The position numbers and the translations under genes were made by a program. A stretch of 64,000 nucleotides of DNA from Eublepharis macularius (Eukaryota > Chordata > Lepidosauria > Squamata > Eublepharidae). The notes below the pieces were generated by a model. It did no database searches, was not told where the DNA came from, and worked only from the letters and a program-made list of their open reading frames with translations. Shown piece by piece: positions 55,860 to 64,000 of this stretch. The stretch is taken from the NCBI RefSeq assembly GCF_028583425.1, contig NC_072806.1, forward strand, positions 31,790,001-31,854,000, in the 5' to 3' direction. Each line of letters begins with the position of its first letter. Position 1 is the first letter of the stretch.

Positions 55860-56062
55860 CAGGCCTTTTTTCTGGGAAAACAGGTGGTGGAACTCAGGGG
55901 TGGAACTCAGGATCACACAATGACGTCACTTTGGGTCAGCTGGAACAAGGGGGGAGTTTTTAAAAGTTTAAATTGCCCTCGGATAAAATGGTCACATGGC
56001 TGGTGGCGCCACCCCCTGATCTCCAGACAGAGGGGAGTTTAGATTGCCCTCTGCACCATCTT
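55860..56062. mobile_element. hAT-type palindromic MITE (family A), right end lost
   Basis: Starts CAGGCCTTTTTTCTGGG and runs through the first hairpin arm to TTAGATTGCCCTCTGCACC. The inverted second arm and far terminus are missing, so no target duplication can be read. In ASPA intron 1. Confidence 0.82.
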
Positions 56063-56659
56063 GGCAGCAGTATGCATTTGTTAAACCCTTCTATACGTTT
56101 AAGAATGGTAAGGCAACATGAGGCAAAACTTAAAGAAACAAAGTGTGTGATTCTGTGAACTGCTGTATCTGGTTCATCAAGGCACTCGCATTAACAGTTA
56201 CCCCCGTCCCCCTCCCAAATTAGTGCCATAATGCCCTAGGAACAGGATGGAACAGGGAGAGACTTGGCTGCTTACTGTAAGGGCTATAGCATGGCACACG
56301 TCACACCTCTGGGTGGGATAGGGTTTCCAGGTGCCTGCTGGGGGTTGCAATCTCCTGTCTCTGCCCACTGATCACTGGCAATTGGCAAGAGGAGGCAGTT
56401 CAGGCAAGCAAGCCAGCCTGCCTGCCATACCTGTGCATGTATACCTACTGGGGGAGACGGGTGGTAGTGTAGCTTTCTTCCGTCACTGGATTTTGGCTAC
56501 GCTTCGCTTGGGTTGAGTGGTATTAGTTGGGGCTCAGTTGGGGCTGAGCGTCTGGGAACCGACCATGGGAAATTCAGCTCTTCATCTCTTTCAGGACTTT
56601 CGCACTTTGCAGCTCGGCGCCAACTTCAACTGACTCTTGTTTGAACTGCGGGGAGGGGA

Positions 56660-56887
56660 TAGGGTTGCCAGCCTCCAGGTAGCAGCTGGAGATCTCCCGG
56701 AATTACAACTGGTCTCCAGGCCACAGAGAACAGTTCACCTGGAGAAAATGGCTACTTTGGGGGGGGGGGTGGACTCTATGGAATTATGCCATGCTAAGGT
56801 CCCTCCTTTCCCTCCCCAAAACCCACTTTCTCCAGGTTGCACTCCGCAGATCTCCAGGAATTTCCCAACTTGGAGCTGGCAACCCTA
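56660..56887. mobile_element. hAT-type MITE (family C) in ASPA intron 1
   Basis: 228 bp, exact 8-bp duplication GGAGGGGA at 56652-56659 and 56888-56895. TIRs TAGGGTTGCCAGCC and GGCAACCCTA. Confidence 0.94.
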
Positions 56888-57603
56888 GGAGGGGACTGGA
56901 GGTATAACCTCTCGGAGAAGACTTTACTTTGGCATTCCAGGCAATTACTATGTACCAGTGCACTTCTAGGGAGCAGTATCTAATAAAGACCTTTAACTCA
57001 TACAACTGTGTTTGATGAAGTGGAGAGTTGGAGAGAATCCCCTAGCCATGTCTGACAGGCAGGCTATCTGGGGATTGCCCACTATTGGCAGGCCAGCCAG
57101 GGAAATGGGCATGAACATGCCCATGCCCCTGGCCACTTCTAGTATGACTAGAAGCAACGGCATAGCACCAGGGCTGATTCTTTAGCAATTGGCCCCAATG
57201 TGACGCCATCACTTCTGGTTGCCCCGGAAATGACATCTGTAGCCCTTGTTCATATATGTGCCCTATTTGCCCATGCTCTTTCTTTAAAGAAAAAAAATAA
57301 AAAACGAACACATGATGTTCTTATATTAACAACTTCAAAGGACAGAGATGGCAATGACTTAAAAAAGCCCCAATAGCATTATTTAATACATTTAAAAGTG
57401 GTATGCTTTTTCATACCATGGCTAAACATAATAGAGATTATCTGAAACTGACTATAACTGCTTAATTTCATCATTAGTTTTGGTGGCTAGTAGATGTTTG
57501 GAACAATAAGAGGGCAGAAAGTATCCTGGTATACAGATAATAGATCCTTGATTCTGCTTTTTACATTTTCCTTGGGTCCACATGATCAAATGTGTATTGC
57601 AAG

Positions 57604-57987
57604 TAGAGATGGGCACGAACCGAAATACGAACCAAAATTAAGCACGAACCAGGCCGGTTTGTGGTTCGCGAACCATGGTTCGTCAGATCCCATTTCTGAT
57701 GAACCACCATTTAGGCTGGTTTGTTTGGTTCGTTTTTTGGTTTGTCACTGCAGACAGCCTGGTGCCAATCAATCAGTTTCCTAGGCAACAGGGGATGGAC
57801 TTCCTGCAGACCTTATGCTGACCTGGAAGTGACAATTTTCTGAGCCGGAAGTGACGTTTTCATGAACTAAACAAACCGGTTTGCGAACCAGGGGCAGGTT
57901 CGTGAAAGTTCGTGGTTTGTGGTTCGTGAAATTTGACGAACCATGAACCACATGTTTCGGGTTTTTTCCAGTTCGTGCCCATCTCTA
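57604..57987. mobile_element. hAT-type element (family F), complete copy, in ASPA intron 1
   Basis: 384 bp, TIRs TAGAGATGGGCACGAAC and GTTCGTGCCCATCTCTA, exact 8-bp duplication ATTGCAAG at 57596-57603 and 57988-57995. The interior is dense in GAACC/GGTTC strings. Non-coding. Confidence 0.95.
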
Positions 57988-59115
57988 ATTGCAAGTTCCT
58001 TGCTTGGACCTTAATCCTAGGTCTGTGCAAGACGAGATGGGATTGGGATCACAGCATGCGGGGAGAGGGATTTTAAGACCACCGCCCCCAACCTTTTCTT
58101 GGCCTGAAAAGGCCCAAGAGATGCTATTTATGACATTTAGAAAACCTAGGCCCTCCATCAATGTATGTGGAGCCCCAGTAAGGGCAATAACACCCCTCCA
58201 GGGTCATTTCAGATTGGGAAAATGGTGCAGGAGAGAAGTCTCTCTCTTTGCACACCCCAGGTCTGATTTGAATTGGGCCCCCACATGCCTGGGATTAAGT
58301 TCTCAGCACAAAATTTGTATTATAAGTTTGACCACATGGTTCTGGAAAGGAAACTTGGAAAAGCACAGCATGTCGTTAGGCCCTACTTTGTAAAATAGAT
58401 AACAGTGCAGCTACTGTGGTTGTGATTTAAAGAGCTATTTTGACCTCTGCTGGTGAAAACTTGCTTGTTCCTACAAACTTGCCCCAGCAAAGCCCGGAGC
58501 AGATTGGAGAGGCCTGCTTTTCAGCAGGAAAATGTAGCAAAGAGAAGGGTTTAAAAAAAACCCCTCTTCTTGCCACATACTGGTCTTCCCTTTTAAATTG
58601 CAACTATAATTATTTCATCGTATTTTAACAAGGATACTGGAACTGCATGTGATGTATAATTTTTATTTATTTGTTTGTTTAAAACGTCTTTAAGTTGCCT
58701 TTCCACCCTAGTTAGGGTCCCCCTTAATTTCTTCTTTGGGACAGGCAAAAGAAGAGTTGATTCTTTTAAAACTGGGAAATAGCCATTTCTTTTTTAAAAA
58801 ATTATTATTATTATTATTCTCTTTTTTCAGAACAAAGAGGGGTACAGAAAAAAGAAGGGAGGATAATAGGGTCAAAGAAACAATAGGATTTTGCACTACA
58901 AAAGTTGTTATAATAAAATACAGAGTACACAGAACATATCTTAATCAGAGTTCATCAATATTACATCTCCTATTCCAACTCCTGTGTATCTTCACAAACT
59001 AAATACGATCTTTTTCCTACACAGTATTCAATTTTAGATTGACTAAAGGTCAAAACAAGCGGTCTCCATGTACATTCTTACTGCTATATCTTAATATGGT
59101 CTAATGCTTCTATAC

Positions 59116-59339
59116 TAGGGTTGCCAGCCTCCAGGTAGTGGCTGGAGATCTCCAGGAATTACAACTTGTCTCCAGGCCACAGAGATCAGTTCACCTGGAG
59201 AAAATGGCTACTTTGGGCGGGGGGGTGGACTCTATGCCATGTCAAGGTCCTTTCCCTCCCCAAACTCCACTTTTTCCAGGTTTCTCCAGGTTTCACCCTC
59301 CAGATCTCCAGGAATTTCCCAATGGAGCTGGCAACCCTA
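59116..59339. mobile_element. hAT-type MITE (family C), just upstream of ASPA exon 2
   Basis: 224 bp, exact 8-bp duplication TTCTATAC at 59108-59115 and 59340-59347. It ends 130 bp before the exon 2 acceptor. Confidence 0.94.
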
Positions 59340-59468
59340 TTCTATACAGATCATTTCTATTTAAATTAACTAATATGCCAAAGTTTCCATATCGTGCATT
59401 CTACCTCATTACTAATATTTGATGGAAATAGCCATTTCCAACTGATATTTTTGTATTTCTGTTAACAG

Positions 59469-59667
59469 GATGAAAGTTACAGATGATACTCCATATGAAG
59501 TGAAAAGGGCTCAAGAAATAAATTGCATGTTTGGTCCAAAAGGTGGCCACAAAGAAGCCTATGACCTTATCTTTGATCTTCACAACACAACAGCGAATAT
59601 GGGCAGTACTCTTATTCTGGAAACCACCACGAATGATTTTACCATTCAGCTGTGTAATTATATTAAG
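59469..59667 (+). CDS. ASPA: ASPA (aspartoacylase), coding exon 2
   Basis: 199 bp, acceptor TTCTGTTAACAG, donor ATTAAG|GTAGCC, entering in phase 2 so that it joins exon 1 as ...HLG then [19 protein letters not shown]. It then reads [31 protein letters not shown] and LCNYIK. The His of FDLHNTT is the third zinc ligand (human His116). Order and length agree with human exon 2. Exon 3 (TSLAPLPCYVYLIEHP in human) was not found before 64000, so intron 2 exceeds 4.3 kb here and the remaining four exons lie outside the window. Confidence 0.97.
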
Positions 59668-59759
59668 GTAGCCAAGTTCAAAGCCTGTACTCCCCCCCCC
59701 CTTGTGTGTCAAAATGTTTTAATGTTCTAGTACTATAATTCACGAGAAGAGAAAGACCT

Positions 59760-59905
59760 AAAACGATATGGCTTGACTCAATAAAGGAAGCCACGTCCTC
59801 CAGTTTGCAAGATCTGAGCAAATCTCTTAGTGTTAGGACATTTTTGGAGGCCTTTCATTCATAGGGTTACCATAGGTTGGAGACGGCTTGACATCACATA
59901 ACACA
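59760..59905 (-). repeat. Dispersed SINE-like repeat (as at 9945), reversed
   Basis: AAGGAAGCCACGTCCTCCAG and TTGCAAGATCTGAGCAAATC are the complement of the phrases at 9945-10205. Confidence 0.7.
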
Positions 59906-60855
59906 CACGCTATAATTCACAGGCACAGAAAACGGGAGACTTATAGAATCATTGGCTCCCAGGGTCACCCAGAGACAGAATAACATGTGCTCTTATCTTA
60001 TAACTGGCTCTTATTACCAGAACAAAAAGCACAGCAATCAGGATATACAAGTGGGGGACCCACAAGGATTTGTGGGGGGGCATCTAGTTTTCCGCTTCCC
60101 CAACATGTCTTTTTTCCCGTCCCTGCCCCCCCATAGCCTCTCCGTTTTCCTGCTTCCTCTCCCACCTGCCTTTGTCTGCCCCCTTGTCTTCACGTTCCCC
60201 CTTTCCTCCTCCCAGCGGCCTCTCCCCTATGGCCCAGTTGCATGGGGCCATCTGAGTCAAGAACAGTTGCCTGCTGGGAAACCTGTAAGGATGTAACGAG
60301 CTTTTGCCCGTTTCTGAAACTAAGCTTCTACTTAACCAAAAGAAAGATGTATCTTTTCTCTTGGAAAGCTTTCAGCAATTAGTTTTCAGACCTGTCAAAT
60401 GGCTAAGTTCTTTGAACCACCTGTTTATCAGTACATTTATTTTATATAGGGTTCGATATTACTTTGCAACTCCTTATCAAACACACAGACACCTGTCTAG
60501 AGTTTATTTCACTTTACTGAAAATACACCCTAGTTTTTTAATGAAGCAAGTAATTAAAATATAAATGGTTATTAATATAAATCCTATGAAAACAGAACAC
60601 AGAAAGGCAATAAGAAATAAGTTTGCTAACATTTCCTAATAAATTCTAAGTTTAACATAATCAAAGTTTCTGTGAAATCCATAGGCAAAGATAAATTCTC
60701 ACCTAAATTCTCTCAAGAGATTTCTTCCATCAGAGCTCTGCCATTCTATCTGAATTTGCATTTTTATAAGTCATCATATGCAAATATCTAAGAGCTTTTC
60801 ACGTGACAGCACAAATGATAATTGGTCTGATGCGTCATTGAATATTCATAGTTTC

Positions 60856-61188
60856 GATGGTTGTTGTGGGTTTTCCGGGCTGTATTGCCGTGGTCTTGGC
60901 ATTGTAGTTCCTGACGTTTCGCCAGCAGCTGTGGCTGGCATCTTCAGAGGTGTAGCACCAAAGGACAGAGATCTCTCAGTGTCACAGTGTGGAAAAGATG
61001 TAGGTCATAGGTCATCTTTTCCACACTGTGACACTGAGAGATCTCTGTCTTTTGGTGCTACACCTCTGAAGATGCCAGTCACAGCTGCTGGCGAAGCGTC
61101 AGGAACTACAATGCCAAGACCACGGCAATACAGCCCGGAAAACCCACAACAACCATCGTTCTCCGGCCGTGAAAGCCTTCGACAATAC
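60856..61188. mobile_element. Penelope-like inverted (hairpin) insertion, 333 bp, in ASPA intron 2
   Basis: Flanked by a 12-bp duplication ATTCATAGTTTC (60844-60855 and 61189-61200). The two inverted copies of the Penelope terminus meet at about 61011 with almost no spacer. The right end carries the extra CGTGAAAGCCTTCGACAATAC tail. Hammerhead-like motifs at 60910-60950 (minus) and 61063-61103 (plus). No coding region. Confidence 0.92.
60910..60950 (-). ncRNA. Hammerhead-like motif
   Basis: Minus strand: CCT, CTGAAGA, GCCAGC/GCTGGC stem, GAAAC, GTC, AGG, identical in order to the motifs at 31262 and 32735. Its right-arm partner departs from consensus in the core. Confidence 0.65.
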
Positions 61189-61494
61189 ATTCATAGTTTC
61201 TATTGTATAACCTTCCAATTAGTAAAAAATGACGTTATACTCAAACTTGCAAAACAAAACTATAAATCTCTGAGAAATGTCAGAAAAAGTTAAGTTGAGA
61301 GATCAATATTGGTTGAATCTCTGATAAGGGAACATTAATCTCGATAGAGTCCACTATTTTAATTAACTGTCAAAAGATTAAAGCACACTTGTTAGAATTA
61401 CCTAACACTTAGAAAAAAAAACACAGACAGTTCATACAAAGTTTGAAAGTTCATCTAAAATACAAGTACATGGCATAGTATTGCTTAGTATTGA

Positions 61495-61924
61495 CAGGGC
61501 CGGATCGATGGGGGGGGCAGGGGGGGTAGTCTGCCTCTGGCGCTGCCAAAGAGGGAGCACCGGACGCAGCTGCCAGCCCTGGGAGCACGCGGGTGGCAGG
61601 ACAGGGGGCGCGCTTGCCATGCACCTCCATCCTGCGGGGCAGGCGAAAGGCAGGCAAAAAGTAGCGCGGGTGACTGGGAGGCCGCCTGCGGCATTCACCT
61701 GCCCCGCAGGACAGGCACGCGGCAAGCTGGCCGCCCCCTGTCCTGCGGGGCAGGCGAATGGCGCAGGTGGCCTCCCAGCCACTCGCACTGCCACCGCCAG
61801 CTCCATGGCGTGCTGGGACAGCTGGGACAGAAGTGACGTCATCACGCAGTGCCGGGAGCACACGTGTGCTCTGTGCGCGCGTGAGTGGCCGGTCTTTGGT
61901 TGCCCTGCGCACCGACAACCATAG
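61495..61924. mobile_element. GC-rich insertion with 8-bp duplication, hAT-like
   Basis: 430 bp of very GC- and CpG-rich DNA in an AT-rich intron, beginning CAGGGCCGGATCGATGG. AGTATTGA is duplicated exactly at 61487-61494 and 61925-61932. Inside, CCTGCGGGGCAGGCG and its complement recur in opposite orientations. The right end does not match the left as a clear TIR. Open frames on both strands are composition artefacts. Confidence 0.65.
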
Positions 61925-62149
61925 AGTATTGATTATTGTCATGTGCTTTTATCTATATTGGTGCAACAAGGACTTGGGGGGGTACTTAATTTCCCCCTAT
62001 ATCTTCTTCCCCACAGTTTTCCTCTTTCCCTCCTCCTGGCAGCCTCCATATGCTCACCTTTCCCTACATCTTTCTCTCTGTCAAACCCACTAACTAACTT
62101 ACCTTTTATTTGCCCCCCATCTTCATCTATATTTACTCATTTACTTCAG

Positions 62150-62302
62150 TTCGATAAAATGAGTACCCAGTTTCCTAGGGGTAAAATGTAGATGACTGGG
62201 GAAGGCAATGGCAAACCACCCTGTAAAAAGTCTGCCACGGCCCCCCATGGGTCAGTAATGACTTGGTGCTTGCACAGGGGACTACCTTTACCTTTACCTA
62301 CT
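62150..62302 (+). repeat. Sauria SINE, 3' half only
   Basis: TCGATAAAATGAGTACCCAG through GATGACTGGGGAAGGCAATG to GGGGACTACCTTTACCTTTACC. The tRNA head is absent. Confidence 0.9.
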
Positions 62303-62309
62303 TCATTTA

Positions 62310-62515
62310 TATTCTGCCTTTCTCCACAGTGAGAAAGCAGCTTACATCATTCTCCTTGCTTTCATATTATCCTTACAACAATCCTGTGAGGTAGGTTAGG
62401 CTGAGAGTGAGTGACTCGATCAAAGTCATCCAGTGAGTTTCCACAGCAGAGTGGTGATTCGAACCTAGGTCTCCCACATCCTACTCTGAAACTAACCACG
62501 GCACTACACTGGCTT
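62310..62515 (-). repeat. tRNA-derived SINE with LINE-like tail, reversed
   Basis: TATTCTGCCTTTCTCCACAG, CAACAATCCTGTGAGGTAGG and GTGATTCGAACCTAGGTCTC, the same order as 21630-21850. Confidence 0.75.
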
Positions 62516-63521
62516 TTGTTGGGGGGGGGGCTGCTTTGGAACAGTAGTAAGCAGCTTGGGGTTGCTGGCCCCCCAGTGAGGGTGGGTGATCCCCTGCTTC
62601 CAGCTGCCACCCCCTGCCACCACTCACCTGGCCAGTGGGGGGAAAGGTGTGGGAATGGTCCTCCCAGGGCAAGCTCATGGGACCATGTGACAACATCACT
62701 TCCAGGAGTAACATCATCACGCAGGCCGTGAGAGTTCTGCAGTTTGCGCACGGCCAACTTGGGCCCAAAAGAGGCGTGGGAGCATTCCCACAGCCTGCAC
62801 GATGATATCACTCCTGGAATTGAAGTCATCATGTGGGCTCTGGAAGCACGTGTGTGAAGACTTTCTAAAGATGAGTTTCAGGGGGGCCCTTCCACTGAGA
62901 GGGTAAGGAGACCTGGCAACCCTAAAGTATTCAGGTCTGGATAAGTTATGAAAGTCATGTGGTATCGACGAAAGGGTCTTGCCTCTCCTCTGCCTTTTAA
63001 TGACAAAAACCAAGTCTGTAATACTAGCTAAACTGTTATGGTTGCCTAGCAACAATCGCTGAGGGCATCTGGTTAAAAAATATGTATGCATGCAAAAGCC
63101 ATAACTTTGGCCTGGATTCTAAACATTGTTGTTGTAGAAATTGGCAACACCATGGTTATTATTTGAAGCCAAACTAGATAAAATGTTAGAAATATGTGAT
63201 TAAATCTCCCATGTCTATTCTAGATGCAAGAAATAGCATCTGTAGGCAGAGATTTGGACTGGGATAACAGAGCTAGGCAATAGGGCAGGTTAACTTTTCC
63301 TACACATGCCCTTTCCCCATTGTAATTCATTTGCCTCACTTAAGATAACAATATGTGTGCTTGCTGTATAGCAGTACCCCCTGCCCACACACATATTCCA
63401 TTAAGTTGAGGAAGGCAGGATGGGTGATCGCTGAGCAATCAGGCAATGACAATTTTAGACTATTACTTCTTCCACTTTGGTGTGCAGCTCCTTCACCCCA
63501 TATTTAAACCTAAGCTCAAAA
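62516..63521. other. Unassigned sequence in ASPA intron 2
   Basis: No exon recognised. A G-homopolymer run (62521-62530) begins a GC-rich stretch to about 62900 with inverted phrases (GATGATATCACTCCTGGA and related), possibly another eroded DNA element. Confidence 0.4.
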
Positions 63522-63967
63522 CAGGACTCATTTTGAGGGAGAACATGCAGGAATGCAGTTCCAGTTGTTCCCCAAAGAGGTCACATGTCAGGTGGCCCCA
63601 CCCACCTGACTCTCAGCCATTTTGGGCCCGTTTTGGCCTGGATTGGGGCTGAAATGGCCCAGATCAGGCCTCTGACAGGTGGTGGATCACTCTCCCACTC
63701 AGCAGTGGCCAGATCCTGACCATTTTGGGCCCCTTTTTGGCCATTTTCAGCCCCTTTTGGCCATTTTGAGCTGAATTTTGGCCCTGAATGGCCAGGATTG
63801 GGTCCAAAACAGCCAGGATAGGTGATGTCAGGGGGTGTGGCATATGCAAATCAGTTATGCTAATGACACTTCTGGTGATGGCAAGGGGTGTGGCATATGC
63901 TAATGAGATATGCTAGTGAGTTCTGCTAATGAGTTCCTCCAGCTCTTTTTCTACGAAATGACCCCTG
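63522..63967. mobile_element. hAT-type element (family H), second copy
   Basis: Ends CAGGACTCATTTTGAGGGAG and GAAATGACCCCTG. Close match to 50448-50958, with GGCCATTTTGGGCC palindromes and the TATGCAAAT/TATGCTAAT tail. Flanking octamers GCTCAAAA and GCCCAACG agree at five of eight bases, so the target duplication is eroded. Confidence 0.82.
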
Positions 63968-64000
63968 GCCCAACGTATCTGCCGGCCCAAGCCACAAGAA

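Noticed and set aside
61432-61942. Frames of 140-160 codons on both strands in CpG-rich DNA
   Set aside because: High GC removes stop codons on every frame; the block is an insertion with an 8-bp duplication and has no recognised domain.
60300-63500. Search for ASPA exon 3
   Set aside because: No frame resembling the human exon 3 segment with proper splice sites was seen.
1-64000. Bacterial-type systems, CRISPR arrays, tRNA or rRNA genes
   Set aside because: No direct-repeat/spacer arrays or intact RNA genes were seen; tRNA-like and 5S-like strings all belong to SINEs.

Overview
The window reads as vertebrate nuclear DNA from a squamate reptile (lizard or snake; a gecko-type genome is possible but not shown). 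Three things support this: spliced vertebrate genes with large introns, GT-AG junctions and poly(A) signals; at least two full copies and one partial copy of the tRNA-derived Sauria (ACA) SINE that is typical of squamates; and a dense layer of reptile-type hAT and Harbinger-like miniature transposons, 5S-rRNA-derived SINEs, L1 tails and Penelope-type retroelements. No bacterial, phage, CRISPR or operon structure is present. Nearly all long open frames are chance or repeat-derived.

Genes. (1) 13933-14159 (+) is the last coding exon of a four-helix LHFPL/tetraspan protein, closest by recall to LHFPL7 (TMEM211); its upstream exons were not found. (2) SPATA22, a meiotic recombination factor, lies on the minus strand. 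Six consecutive coding exons run from 39024 down to the stop at 26824, all in compatible phase, with a poly(A) signal at 26695-26700. The short first coding exon was not located. (3) ASPA, aspartoacylase, lies on the plus strand: coding exon 1 at 53955-54193 and exon 2 at 59469-59667, with the rest beyond the right edge. SPATA22 and ASPA stand head to head, as in human 17p13. (4) 47353-47467 (+) is a candidate terminal exon of an unrecognised transcript, with a good acceptor and an AATAAA 35 bases past the stop.

Repeat layout. 0-13 kb: hAT and Harbinger-like miniature elements and SINEs, with no gene recognised. 15-20 kb: a Harbinger-like element inside an older repeat, then a ~2.2 kb inverted-repeat element with a hammerhead-like end, split by a 951-bp hAT element. 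26-39 kb: SPATA22, whose introns hold a 1.65 kb inverted Penelope insertion and a three-level nest (L1 in hAT in SINE). 39-54 kb: intergenic, with L1 remains, a Sauria SINE, a pair of elements with apparent 5-bp target duplications, and a second Penelope hairpin. 54-64 kb: ASPA introns 1 and 2, with a third Penelope hairpin and several hAT elements.

The most interesting signal is a set of three Penelope-type insertions that are each an inverted repeat. Each is flanked by its own 12-13 bp target duplication, each has one end longer than the other by a ~25-30 nt tail, and each carries two outward-related hammerhead-ribozyme-like motifs. A fourth, unrelated inverted element (17.7-19.9 kb) has a similar design. 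Many other insertions have exact 8-bp target duplications readable in the sequence, so their boundaries are given to the base.
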